From NCBI RefSeq assembly GCF_039541915.1, contig NZ_BAABHD010000073.1, positions 1-64,000 of the forward strand: a stretch of DNA of 64,000 nt. The letters are read 5' to 3'. The DNA is from Nibrella saemangeumensis (GTDB taxonomy: Bacteria > Bacteroidota > Bacteroidia > Cytophagales > Spirosomataceae). The notes under the pieces are model-generated. The model was not told the DNA's origin and searched no databases. It saw only the letters and a program-made list of their open reading frames with translations. The translations under genes and the position numbers were made by a program. This document shows positions 38,001 to 47,800 of this stretch, one piece after another (position 1 is the stretch's first letter; the number at the start of each line of letters is the position of its first letter).

Positions 38001-40368
38001 GACAGTAGTGACCCAAACGGCACCTCATCCGGACTATGCAGCTCTGGTGGAATTATTCACTGCTACTAACGGCCCTGCATGGGTCAACAAATCAAATTGG
38101 CTCAACGGTTGTGACCCCTGTAGTGGCGGCTGGTATGGTATTACCTGCTCCGGCGGACGAGTGACACAGATATTCCTGCCCACCAATGGCTTAAGCGGTA
38201 CCCTGCCCGGCAGCCTGACCGCTTTGTCGGGGTTGCAGGTTCTTAATCTCTTCAATAACCAAGTAACGGGCACTCTGCCGGAAAGCTGGAGTTCGTTAAC
38301 CAACCTGAAGGATCTGAATTTGTCCGGCAATCAGTTTACGGGTTCTCTGCCGGAGAGCTGGAGTTCGTTAGCCAACCTGCAATTTCTCTTGCTTTCCGAT
38401 AACCAGTTGACGGGCTGCTTTCCGGCTTCTTATTCGGTGTTCTGTAATCGCTATGCCGCTTTCGATGGTAATGAAGGCCTGCCCGGTGGCGGTAATTTCA
38501 ATGCGTTCTGCACCACACGAAGCGGTCAATGTATCAGTTTGTCGGTTACCTTATCAACCAGCAGTTCGGCCGTTTGTACCGGTACCGGGGTTACCGTTAC
38601 CGCCAATGTAGTTGGCGCATCGGGCACACCTGTCTACCAATGGTATAAGGATGGGGCTGTGCTGACAGACAATCCTTCAGCCACCAGCGAAAGCCTGATG
38701 ATTAATTCGGTGCAGGCGTCTGATGCCGGCAGCTACTCGGTGGTAGTCACCGATGGTACCCAGAGCTTTACCAGTACGGCATTCACATTATCGGTGAATA
38801 TGCCTGCCACTGCCGACATTACTGCCTCCACCAATGTATTGAGCTGCAGCACACCCACGGCAAGTTTAACTGCTACGGGAACAGGTACTTATCTGTGGAG
38901 CACCGGCGAGACCACGCAGGTCATCAGTGTGATGGTAGCGGGTACTTATTCTGTGACGGTTACGGCCGCTAACGGTTGTACCGCCACAGCGTCTGCCACC
39001 GTAATTGTCGATAACTCGGCATCGGCTCCGCAGATCGTCACTCAACCAGCCGCCACTTCCTCGGTCTGTGAAGGAGCCTCCGTAACGATTTTCATCACCG
39101 CTACCGGCCCCAGCCTTAAGTACCAGTGGTACAAGGACGGAACTACCCAGGCGGTTGCCGGAGCTAACTCGGCTACGTTAACGCTTACGAATACGCAGAC
39201 GGCTCAGTCGGGTACGTATTTCTGCGTAGTGACCGGGCAGTGCGGCACGACGGTCATCCGTGTTGTATCAACTAGCTTTAGCTTAACTGTAAACGCTATT
39301 ACAACCATTGTTACCCCATTACCGGCCAGCGCTACTGCCTGTACCGGGTCTGACTATACGGTAACCATTGAGGTGAATGGATCTAATCTGAAATATACCT
39401 GGTTTAAAGATGGAAAGCCGATAGCCGCACAGACATCGGCCACCTTGAGCCTGAGTAAGGTAAAACTCCAGGATGCGGGCAAATACACCTGCACCATCAG
39501 TGGCGACTGCGGCAGCGTTACCACTTCGGCGTTGCTACTCGCAGTTAGTCAGGGAGCCCTTATCACGACGCAGCCGCCGGCTAGTGTGGCAGCCTGCGCC
39601 GGTGGTACGGTAACCGCATCGCTGCAGGCTACGGGCCCCAATCTGCAATATCAATGGTTTAAAGATGGAACCGCCCAGGGTAATAAAGTAAAAGGGCAAA
39701 CCTCCGCCACGCTGACACTCACTAAACTGTCAGCCAATCAAACGGGCACCTATTATTGTTTGGTCAGCGGTGATTGTAACAGTCTGACCGCTTCACCGGT
39801 AGTTGTAAGCCTGCTGGTGCCGACAACGATTACTACCCAGCCGGCCAGTGCCTCTACGGTTGCTACGGGGGCTACGGTTACGGTATTTGTAGTAGCTGGC
39901 GGCAGTAACCTGACGTACCAGTGGTTAAAAGATGGCAGCGCTATAATGGGTCAGACGTCGGCCACCCTAACGCTGTCTAGAGTGAGAACCAATGCCAGTG
40001 GGAGTTACACCTGTAGAGTAAGCGGGGGATGTGGTAATGTTACATCATCAGCTTTTAAACTGACTGTTCTAAACCTTGCCCGCCTGGCCATGACTGAAAA
40101 TACAACCGCAGAAGGTATTCAGGTGCAAGTGTACCCCAATCCGGTGACGGAGGCACTACAGGTCGACATGCATAACCTCTATCAGCCGGCTAAGGTTGGT
40201 TTGATTGATTTGCAGGGCCGGATACGGGGACAGTGGTCGGTGGAGCCGGTGAACGGTGCCGGCCAGTTAAAAGCCCCGGTTACGCAGTTACCCGAAGGCT
40301 TGTACCTCTTGCAGGTAGAGACGGCAGACGGCGTACTGCACCGCCAGCGGGTGCTGAAACAGCGGTAA
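35074..40368 (+). CDS. Giant T9SS-exported surface protein 1 (beta repeats, LRR, Ig-like domains)
   Basis: About 1764 residues. The ATG at 35074 was chosen because it lies at the same distance from the promoter as in the sister loci. A long N-region (about 30-52) ends in a signal segment. Then come two halves of NTGGEIHID-type beta repeats, each opened by TWTGATN.DWATPGNW (about 56 and 550); PKD-like SATLTC segments (about 480-545 and 910-985); plant-type leucine-rich repeats (about 987-1148, LSGTLPGSLTALSGLQVLNL); five Ig-like domains (about 1150-1665, YQWYKDG); and a T9SS type A domain (about 1682-1764, VYPNPVTEALQVD). The layout suggests an adhesin or ligand-binding surface protein controlled by HTCS 1 and/or 2. 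Confidence 0.88.
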   Translation: MNLLSTSLKPPQQVGERSSRTGGDQSYGTVVFYIGFFNVLLLFSLMALTTQAQTVTWTGATNTDWATATNWTPNAVPTASHDVVIANVATAPTISALAMAKTVEVQTGGVLTIAGSGTLAVNGSKIVPGYSFGTTIAFVNNGTVQNSGQLLIGNAANVGQNGLWNAGTFSNNTGGEIHIDNATLRGLYNLSGTFANAARVVIGGTAGVGNTSGVGGAGLWNEATFNNNTGGEIRIDNCTSGFRGLFNRPGSLFTNAARIVIGATASIGSYGLWNEATFTNNTGGEIHIDRSTGSDLFNYGGSFTNSARLIIGAVASVGIQSLDNRATFINSSCASLSLFGPVFNNNALTNQGLLTVNTTQVHTVYSLINNGVIAYPKGNPIPNVTNNMLIALPLSTTCGLTASPALQIATSNTLVVGSTWYQNEALTTVAGDYSPNTFTATNLTADETNPVFFSVADPTSICSYTVSTPLTVKAVPAASVNPSSATLTCANPTPTLTASGGATYLWNTGATTAAISATVAATYSVTVTTASGCTAVASASVTGSCTTFTWTGATNSDWATPGNWSPNTVPTADIDVFIPNTTNKPTIGAGTAALVQTVELQRDAILTIAGSATLAVNGSKVFSANTTNTSAFFNAGTVNNNGYLLIGNTAGVGEFGLWNRAIVNNNTGGEIQVDRSTLRGLLNDNGTFTNAGRIVIGANASVGQRGLQNVAIFNNNAGGEIQIDRSTVIGLYSEAGGFTNAGRLVIGANASVGQYSLINDGSVTNTSCATLGLYNAFINQATFTNQGLMTVNTTQAHSNTGFTNNGILVYPQGNPIPNVTNNKLVAAPIATCGQTATPALQIGGSNNLTVGSTWYQDAAFTTVAGSYSPNTFTASNLSAGGPYSVYFTINDAANGCSRTVSIPVTVIAALTASISPNSPTLSCNSAVALTASGGDTGETLSYLWSTGETTAVISATVAATYSVTVTAANGCSSTATTVVTQTAPHPDYAALVELFTATNGPAWVNKSNWLNGCDPCSGGWYGITCSGGRVTQIFLPTNGLSGTLPGSLTALSGLQVLNLFNNQVTGTLPESWSSLTNLKDLNLSGNQFTGSLPESWSSLANLQFLLLSDNQLTGCFPASYSVFCNRYAAFDGNEGLPGGGNFNAFCTTRSGQCISLSVTLSTSSSAVCTGTGVTVTANVVGASGTPVYQWYKDGAVLTDNPSATSESLMINSVQASDAGSYSVVVTDGTQSFTSTAFTLSVNMPATADITASTNVLSCSTPTASLTATGTGTYLWSTGETTQVISVMVAGTYSVTVTAANGCTATASATVIVDNSASAPQIVTQPAATSSVCEGASVTIFITATGPSLKYQWYKDGTTQAVAGANSATLTLTNTQTAQSGTYFCVVTGQCGTTVIRVVSTSFSLTVNAITTIVTPLPASATACTGSDYTVTIEVNGSNLKYTWFKDGKPIAAQTSATLSLSKVKLQDAGKYTCTISGDCGSVTTSALLLAVSQGALITTQPPASVAACAGGTVTASLQATGPNLQYQWFKDGTAQGNKVKGQTSATLTLTKLSANQTGTYYCLVSGDCNSLTASPVVVSLLVPTTITTQPASASTVATGATVTVFVVAGGSNLTYQWLKDGSAIMGQTSATLTLSRVRTNASGSYTCRVSGGCGNVTSSAFKLTVLNLARLAMTENTTAEGIQVQVYPNPVTEALQVDMHNLYQPAKVGLIDLQGRIRGQWSVEPVNGAGQLKAPVTQLPEGLYLLQVETADGVLHRQRVLKQR

Positions 40369-40390
40369 CAACAGTCCGAATCCAGTAAAT

Positions 40391-40428
40391 CCCGAGAGGC
40401 CGTTCTGCACACAGGCAGGGCGGCTTTC
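40391..40428 (+). terminator. Imperfect hairpin after surface protein 1
   Basis: gaggccgttctgc can pair, with mismatches, with gcagggcggcttt. It has the position and base composition of the other array terminators but no strong T-run. Confidence 0.4.
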
Positions 40429-40517
40429 TTGGTCAGAATTACTCAGGATAACACTTTCCTGCTTATCTTTAAGCACTGACCAGTTGCGAGAGATCAGGGC
40501 TTAATACGAAGAGGACC

Positions 40518-43500
40518 GTGAGATTTACAGGCATTGCCTTCCTTATACTATTACTATTTTGTTGCCGGGCCTGGGTAGTGGCTCAGCCTTATACGGCCTC
40601 GGTGAAACACTATGGCCCGGAGCAGGGCTTATCGCATCGGGAAGTAAATGCTATTTTTCAGGATAAGCAGGGCTTTATGTGGTTTGGTACCCGGTTTGGC
40701 CTTAACCGCTTTGATGGCCTCAGGTTTACTACCTTCACCAGGGAGAAGAACGGGCTTGATTTCGATGACGTTCAGGCGATTGCCCAGGATGCCGATGGGC
40801 TGATATGGCTCATGGGGCCAAATGGCCAGACCCGCATTACCCTCTTTAATCCGCTGACAAATCAGGCCGTTTCGTTCGAAGAGAAGTTCAAAAAGAAGTT
40901 CGCTTCCCCTCCGACCGATATGGCGTTGCGGTTGTTTGGCAGCGCAGACGGCACCATCTTCTTTACCAGTCACCAACCTGCGGTGCTGGTCTCTTACCAC
41001 CCCAAAACCGGTTTGCGTCAGGTGTCCCTGCCCCAGTTTGTAACGCTTACCGTTGAGCGGGTAACCACCCGGAATACTGTATGGGTCATAGCCGATAATC
41101 ATATCCTGGTTGAACTGGCGGCCGACGGCCGTATTCTGCAGCAGTTTTCGCATCCAAAGCATGTTGTAAAGGTATGTTTCGGACAGGCTAACGCGGGTAC
41201 GGAATTATTCTATTTTGCCGAGAATGAGCGAACCGGCTCCGGTTCTTTTTATAGTATTGATGAGTCAGGAAATCGCCGGGAATTGCCGTTTCCCTTCTTT
41301 AAATCTCTGCCCCAGTACACATCGCCGGTTTGTTACGCGTATGATCGGAATGGCCTGATCTGGGATGGAACCCATCTGCGGGATGTTCAGAAGGGTGTGG
41401 TGCTGGATGTGACGGGTCAGACCGAGCACGAGTCGATAACGAACCGGAGTTTTTATCGGGACCGGAATGGGCGTTTCTGGCTAGGGACCAGTTTTGGGAT
41501 CTACCAGGTACGGGTGTCGGCCAACCATTTTCACCGCTTATTTTACGAAGCGTCAAATCAGGGGGAAAAGGTAGCGGCTGTTCGGGGTATTCAACGCATC
41601 GGGGATGAGGTTTATGCCAATCTGGAGAAGTTTGGTCTGTATAAATCCAGCCGCTTGGGTGGTACCAGTCAGGGGCTCTACGAAAAAAAAACCTTTGCCT
41701 CCATATACGGATTAAGTCCATCCATCCATGGGAAAGTATATGCCGGAGCCAAAGGTCAGTTAATCAAACTCAGCTTGCCGGCCCAGGCAAACACAAGTGT
41801 CCCGTTACCGGATGGCTGGATAATCTGGACATTTTACCCAACGAATGACAAACAGCTTTTGGCGGGAGGGCAAGGAGGCCTTTGGGTTATTCAGACCAGT
41901 AATGATCAAATAGAGCCCTTTAACCAATATAACCAGTTTACCGAACTGGCCACGGCTCATGTGTTGCATATCAGAGCCGACCGGCAGGGTACAATCTGGG
42001 TCTGCGCGAGTACCGGCCTGTATACCATCGATCCGGGCAGAGGGGTGACGGCCCGCTACTGGAGCGGAGGGAAAGGAGCATTTTATCTGCCGGCCGAAAA
42101 TTATCAGCATTTCTATCAAGACCCGGAAGGTGTATACTGGCTCGCTACGGCCAACTCGGGCCTCATCCGCTGGGATCGGCGGCAAAATCAATTCCGGCAG
42201 TTCCGGCGCAACGAAGGCTTATCAAACGATAACATCTATGCCGTGTATCCCGATCGGCAGGGGCACCTCTGGCTGAGCAGTGACTACGGTATTATGCAGT
42301 TCGATCCGGTCCGGCTGACGACTCGGTCCTATTTTGTGGAAGATGGTATCACGCATAATGAATTTAATCGCATTGCCCATCATCAGGATAAGGATGGCCG
42401 GATCTACTTCGGAGGACTCAACGGCATTACCGCGTTCGATCCGCGTGATTTTCAAACCGAAAAGCCGGCCGCCGGGCCACCCCTTCGCATTACCTCGTTT
42501 CGACAGTACGACGATGCGGTGCAGCAGATTGTCGATAGAACCGAAGAGTTAATCACCAAAAACATCATCACGGTGGAGCCGGATGACCGGTCCAGTGTGC
42601 TGGAGTTTGCATTGCTGAATTATGCCAACGCCGAGAAGAACGTTTACGCCTATCAGTTCAGAGATATAGATACCGACTGGACCTATCAGACGGAGCCAAC
42701 GTTGCGGCTCAGTAATCTCCCTTATGGAGACCACGAGCTGCTGATTAAAGCGCAGGCGGCCGACGGTCGCTGGTCGGCCAATACGCTTAAGGTAACGGTT
42801 ACCGTACTCCGGCCGTTTTACCTGCGTGTGTGGTTTCTGATAACCCTTGCTCTGCTGGTGGGCGCAGGTGTATGGGCGTGGCTGCGCTGGCGGATCTGGC
42901 GGCATGAGGCTGCCCAAAAGCGGCTGGAAACCGAAATTTGGCAGGCCACGGCCCGTATTGCGCAGGACAAAGAAATTATTGAGCAGCAGGCAAAGGCCTT
43001 ATTGCAGCTCAACGAGACCAAATCGCGCTTTTTTGCTAACATCTCCCATGAGTTTCGTACCCCCCTCACGGTCATTCTGGGCATGGCTGCCGAACTGGAG
43101 GCAGACAGGCCGGAGAATGAAGCCCAAAAACAGCGGCTGATTATGCAACAGGCAGCCGGGATGATCAGGCGGAACGGGACCAATCTGCTGCGGCTGATCA
43201 ACCAGATCCTGGACCTTTCAAAGCTGGAAGCCGGTGAGATGCAGATCAAGCCAGTGCGGGCCGATCTGGTAGCCTTTATCCGCTACGTAGGCGAATCCTT
43301 CCATTCCATGGCCAGAGCCAGAGATATTCAGTTGCATTTTCTCTCGGAGGAAGAACGCTGTGAGGCCGACTTCGATAAAGACAAACTGCAGGATATTCTG
43401 ACCAATCTGCTGAGCAATGCCCTGAAATTTACCCCCGCCGGTGGGCACATCTATTGCCAGGTAAAAGTCAGGAAGGAATGGTCTTCACTGAGTGCTCAGG

Positions 43501-44750
43501 GATACTATGAGGAACTGACACCAATTCAGCAGGCAGACGGTCCATGGATACAGATCAGCGTCAGCGATACCGGCCCCGGCATAGACCCCGCCAGCCTGCC
43601 TAATGTTTTTGACCGCTTTTATCAGGTGGGGCCGCCATCGGCCGGGCCACGAATGGCCGGGCCGCGTCAGGCGGATATGCAAACCGATTCGCAGACCGGG
43701 GGTACCGGTATCGGCTTATCGCTGGTGCGGGAATTGGTGCTGCTCATGCAGGGCGGACTAGCCGTTCGCAATCGACTGAAAAACGGGGCTGAATTTGTCG
43801 TCAGCTTACCCCTGACCCGTCAGGCCATGGTTGCCAACGAAGTAGCTGCTACCCCCGTACTGATCAGTCCGGACCGCCGTGCGTGGGCCGAGCCGGACCC
43901 GGCAGCTGCCGAAGCTAAGCCAGTGCTGCTGCTGGTGGAGGATAACGAGGATGTAGCCATTTATATACAGACCTGTGTGCAGGCTGATTATCAGGTAATC
44001 CGGGCCGAGAACGGGCAGGCCGGTATTGACCTGGCCCTTGAGAAAATGCCGGACCTGATCATCAGTGACGTGATGATGCCCCTCAAAGATGGTTTTGCCC
44101 TGTGCAATGAGCTGAAAAACGACGAGCGCACCAGCCACATTCCCATTGTGCTGCTGACGGCACGGGCGGCCGTGGATGACCGGCTAACGGGCTTACGGCG
44201 GGGTGCCGATGCCTACCTGGTGAAGCCGTTCCTGCGCGAAGAACTGCTGGTGGTGCTGAGCAACCTGTTGCAGACCCGTCGCCTGTTACAGATTCACTAC
44301 AGTCAACTGGCGCTGGGTGGCACCCCGCTGGGCGGCACCCGGCCAGGAGTGGCCCCGCTGGGAGACACCCGGTTGGGTGTTGTTAAGGATCATCTGGCTG
44401 TGACCGCTGAGGAGGATTCGATGGAAGATGAATTTTTACGGAGGCTCCGGACAACGGTAGAAGCCCAGCTGGAAAATGTAGAGCTGTCCATCGACGATAT
44501 TTGCCAGGTGGTGGGCATGAGCCGGGCCACCCTGCACCGCAAGCTGACGGCCCTGACGGGCCTGTCCATCAGCCGCTATCTGCGAATACTGCGCTTACGC
44601 AAAGCACAGGAGCTCCTGTCCTCCCCGGAACTCAATATAGCTGAAGTAGCCTATGCTGTAGGCTTTGGTGATCCCCGGTACTTCAGCCGGGTGTTTTCGG
44701 AAGAATTTGGTGTTTCGCCCGGTAGCTTCCGCCAATCGAACCAGCAATAA
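40518..44750 (+). CDS. Hybrid two-component system protein (HTCS 2)
   Basis: A tandem paralogue of HTCS 1 with the same order over 1410 residues, GTG start: signal peptide, Reg_prop propeller (about 30-680), Y_Y_Y domain (about 690-765), membrane helix (about 775-795), kinase H844 (ISHEFRTP), ATP domain (GGTGIGLSLV), receiver D1184 (LIISDVMMP) and AraC domain (about 1310-1405). The AraC domains of HTCS 1 and 2 are nearly the same in the recognition helices, and both lie before promoters with the same repeats, so cross-regulation is likely. Differences concentrate in the sensor half and in Pro/Gly-rich linkers (for example VGPPSAGPRMAGPRQ inside the ATP domain). Confidence 0.95.
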   Translation: MRFTGIAFLILLLFCCRAWVVAQPYTASVKHYGPEQGLSHREVNAIFQDKQGFMWFGTRFGLNRFDGLRFTTFTREKNGLDFDDVQAIAQDADGLIWLMGPNGQTRITLFNPLTNQAVSFEEKFKKKFASPPTDMALRLFGSADGTIFFTSHQPAVLVSYHPKTGLRQVSLPQFVTLTVERVTTRNTVWVIADNHILVELAADGRILQQFSHPKHVVKVCFGQANAGTELFYFAENERTGSGSFYSIDESGNRRELPFPFFKSLPQYTSPVCYAYDRNGLIWDGTHLRDVQKGVVLDVTGQTEHESITNRSFYRDRNGRFWLGTSFGIYQVRVSANHFHRLFYEASNQGEKVAAVRGIQRIGDEVYANLEKFGLYKSSRLGGTSQGLYEKKTFASIYGLSPSIHGKVYAGAKGQLIKLSLPAQANTSVPLPDGWIIWTFYPTNDKQLLAGGQGGLWVIQTSNDQIEPFNQYNQFTELATAHVLHIRADRQGTIWVCASTGLYTIDPGRGVTARYWSGGKGAFYLPAENYQHFYQDPEGVYWLATANSGLIRWDRRQNQFRQFRRNEGLSNDNIYAVYPDRQGHLWLSSDYGIMQFDPVRLTTRSYFVEDGITHNEFNRIAHHQDKDGRIYFGGLNGITAFDPRDFQTEKPAAGPPLRITSFRQYDDAVQQIVDRTEELITKNIITVEPDDRSSVLEFALLNYANAEKNVYAYQFRDIDTDWTYQTEPTLRLSNLPYGDHELLIKAQAADGRWSANTLKVTVTVLRPFYLRVWFLITLALLVGAGVWAWLRWRIWRHEAAQKRLETEIWQATARIAQDKEIIEQQAKALLQLNETKSRFFANISHEFRTPLTVILGMAAELEADRPENEAQKQRLIMQQAAGMIRRNGTNLLRLINQILDLSKLEAGEMQIKPVRADLVAFIRYVGESFHSMARARDIQLHFLSEEERCEADFDKDKLQDILTNLLSNALKFTPAGGHIYCQVKVRKEWSSLSAQGYYEELTPIQQADGPWIQISVSDTGPGIDPASLPNVFDRFYQVGPPSAGPRMAGPRQADMQTDSQTGGTGIGLSLVRELVLLMQGGLAVRNRLKNGAEFVVSLPLTRQAMVANEVAATPVLISPDRRAWAEPDPAAAEAKPVLLLVEDNEDVAIYIQTCVQADYQVIRAENGQAGIDLALEKMPDLIISDVMMPLKDGFALCNELKNDERTSHIPIVLLTARAAVDDRLTGLRRGADAYLVKPFLREELLVVLSNLLQTRRLLQIHYSQLALGGTPLGGTRPGVAPLGDTRLGVVKDHLAVTAEEDSMEDEFLRRLRTTVEAQLENVELSIDDICQVVGMSRATLHRKLTALTGLSISRYLRILRLRKAQELLSSPELNIAEVAYAVGFGDPRYFSRVFSEEFGVSPGSFRQSNQQ

Positions 44751-44804
44751 GCAGTTTTTCACCTTGCTGAAACAATAGTCCACCTTTTTGAGACTGTAGT
44801 CCAC
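44750..44804 (+). promoter_or_regulatory. 21-bp-spaced direct repeats upstream of surface protein 2
   Basis: AACAATAGTCCAC at 44771 and GACTGTAGTCCAC at 44792, with a degenerate unit at 44750 (AGCAGTTTTTCAC) that overlaps the HTCS 2 stop codon. Same 21-base phase and same register to the stop codon as at the first locus. Confidence 0.8.
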
Positions 44805-44823
44805 ATCGTTCTCCGAGAGTTCA

Positions 44824-44833
44824 GGTAGAATTG
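44824..44833 (+). promoter_or_regulatory. Core promoter GGTAGAATTG of surface protein 2
   Basis: Begins 20 bases after the last repeat ends and 54 bases before the start codon, matching the other two loci. Confidence 0.6.
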
Positions 44834-44877
44834 CCTCTCCGGTTTAGTGTGTTCTCAACAGACATAAAGCGTGTGCT

Positions 44878-47800
44878 ATGATTCTACCATCTACTACGAT
44901 TAATCTTAAACGAATTAGCGGCTTTTGCCACAATCAATCTGTCATCAATAGGGCCTGTCTGCTGGTCCTGCTTCTTAGTATTTCCGTAGCGGCATCGGCC
45001 CAGGTCCGGTACGTGACGCCCAACGGAACGAACGCCAATCCGGCCAGCGCCACCAGTTGGGCCACGGCGACATCAGACCTGCAGGGTGCCATTAACTCCT
45101 TGGCGAGCGGTGAGGTATGGGTGGCGGCCGGTACATACAAGCCTACTACCACAACCAACCGCAGCATCAGCTTTCAGTTGAAGAATAATGTGGCCATCTA
45201 CGGCGGCTTTGCAGGCAATGAAAACCTGCGGAGTGACCGGCCTGCTATAAACCTGACAACCCCTTCTTCCTCTACGCTCAGCGGGGACATTGGGGGAGTG
45301 GGCAACAAAGCCGACAACAGCTACCATGTCTTTTACCATCCTCAGTTCAATGGGCTGAATAATACGGCTATACTCGATGGCTTTGTCATTACTGGTGGTA
45401 ATGCCAATGGCGCTGCGTCTCCGGATAATAGCGGAGGTGGTATGTACAACTTTGACAGTCAGGCGGTTCTGTTCAATTGTCTGTTCACCGGTAATACGGC
45501 TACCAATGGGGCAGGCATTTATAATACCGGCTTCTCCATGAGCCCCAGTATGACTAATTGTAGTTTTACGTCCAATACGGCAACCAATGGGGGTGGAATT
45601 TATAGTTCAGGGGTAGGTGGTTTCTTGACCAACTGTAGTTTTACCGGTAATACCGCCCAGCAATCCGGTGGGGGCATGTATTATGGCTCTCCCGCTAATC
45701 AGGTATCGCTGACAAACTGCAGTTTTAGCGCCAATACAGCTGCGGATGGCGGGGGGCTGTTCAACTCCAGTTCCAACCCATCGCTGACCGGCGCGAGTTT
45801 TACGGCCAATACAGCAACCAATGGCGGGGGTATGCATAATAATGGCGGCACCCCAAACGTATTTAACAGCACGTTTTCTGGTAACATAGCGGGGACTGGT
45901 GGAGGTATGTATAATACCGCATCTGCCAGTCCGGATGTGCGCGGCTGTACGTTTACGTCCAACACCGCTACGTCGAGTGGCGGAGGTATCCATAATAATG
46001 GGGCCAATCCGGGTTTGCAGGGCTGTACGTTTACGTCCAATACGGCAACCAATGGGGGTGGTATGGCAAATGCCGGTTCATCTCCCTCGATACAAACCAG
46101 TAATTTTAATACCAATACGGCTAGTTCGTCGGGTGGGGGTATGTTTAATTCCGGCTCCAGTCCAACGGTGTCCGCCTGTGGGTTTACGTCCAATACGGCA
46201 GTGAGTGGGGGAGGCATGAGCAATGCGAATAATTCCAGCCCATCGGTGACCAACAGTAACTTTTCCTCCAATACGGCAACCAGTGGTGGAGGAATGGCCA
46301 ATATTGAGTCCAATCCGAATCTCGACAACTGCGGGTTTAATTCCAATAAGGCTACGAATGGCGGAGGAATGAGCAATAGCGTGTCCAATCCTAATGTGAC
46401 CGGTTGCACATTTCTCTCTAATACGGCTACAGATGGGGGCGGGATGAATAATCTCTCATCCAGCCCGACACTTACCCGCTGTTATTTCTTCCTGAATTCA
46501 GCTTCAGCCGGGGGAGGGGGCATGTATAATCTAAGCAATGCCAACGCGAAACTGATCAGCTGTCGTTTCAGTAACAATACGGCTGCTGAGGGTGGCGGTA
46601 TGTATAATTATCAAAGCAATCCCAGCCTGGTCAACGGTGAGTTTGTAGTCAATTCGGCCACGAATGGTGGGGCACTGTTTAATCGTACATCAGCCAGCCC
46701 AGGTCTGGTCAACTGTAGTATTGGTGCCAACGTGGCTACGGCTAATGGCGGGGCACTGTATAATTTGCCGGGGGCTGCTCCTGTCCTCGACAACTGTGTC
46801 GTCTGGGGAAACGGCAGTAACCCTATTTTTAACAGTAGTGCGTCGGTAACCGCCAATTACACCCTGTTCGATCCGGCGGCCAATACAATGTATAGCGGTT
46901 CCAATAACCTGATCAGCAGCGTTCTGCCGTTTGCCGGCAGCGAAGATCTGCGACTCAATACCTGCTCATCCGCGATCAATGCCGGTAATCCCGCCAGTAC
47001 AACAGCCGTGAATGGGCCGTTCAATGCCACCACCCTGCCTCAAACGGATTTGGTAAACAATCCCCGTATCGTGGGGGGACGGGTGGATATAGGGGCTTAT
47101 GAATACCAGAGTGCCAAAGGCAGTTGTACGACCATTGTGCGGTACGTTAAACCCACCGCCAGCGGTACCGGCGATGGCAGCAGCTGGGCCAATGCCTCCG
47201 GTGATCTGCAAGGAACCATTAACACCCTCTATGCACCTGAGGGGGCTGAGGTGTGGGTGGCGGCTGGTACATACAAGCCCACGAGCACGACCAACCGAAG
47301 CGTTAGCTTCCAGATGAAGAACAATGTGGCCATCTACGGCGGCTTTGTGGGCACCGAAACCGCCCGCAGCCAGCGGCCATCGGTCAACCTGACCACACCT
47401 TCCTCCTCAACCCTGAGCGGGGACATTGGGACAATAGGCAACAGTGCCGACAACAGCTATCATGTCATTTATCACCAATCAGGTCTGAACCTGAACAGCA
47501 GTGCTATGCTGGATGGCTTTGTCATCACCGGCGGTAATTCGGATAGTCGGGGTGGAGGTATGCTTAACGAACCCGGTTCCAGTCCGACAGTGAGTAATTG
47601 CCTCTTTATAGCCAACAACGCAGCTACGCTGGGGGGAGGTATAGCCAATCTGGACGCTTCTCCAAGGCTGGTCAGTTGTAGCTTTTCGGCTAATACGGCT
47701 TCGTTTGGCGGTGGAGCTATATATAATAGCAACTCCAGCCCGAGCATTGTCAATTCCAGTTTCAGCGCTAATTTATCCTCGGGTGGTTCTGGAGGAGCCA

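Noticed and set aside
45500..46800. Dense short direct repeats resembling a repeat array or CRISPR
   Set aside because: Repeats stay in frame, vary in length and code for beta-helix units of a surface protein; there are no constant repeats or unique spacers.
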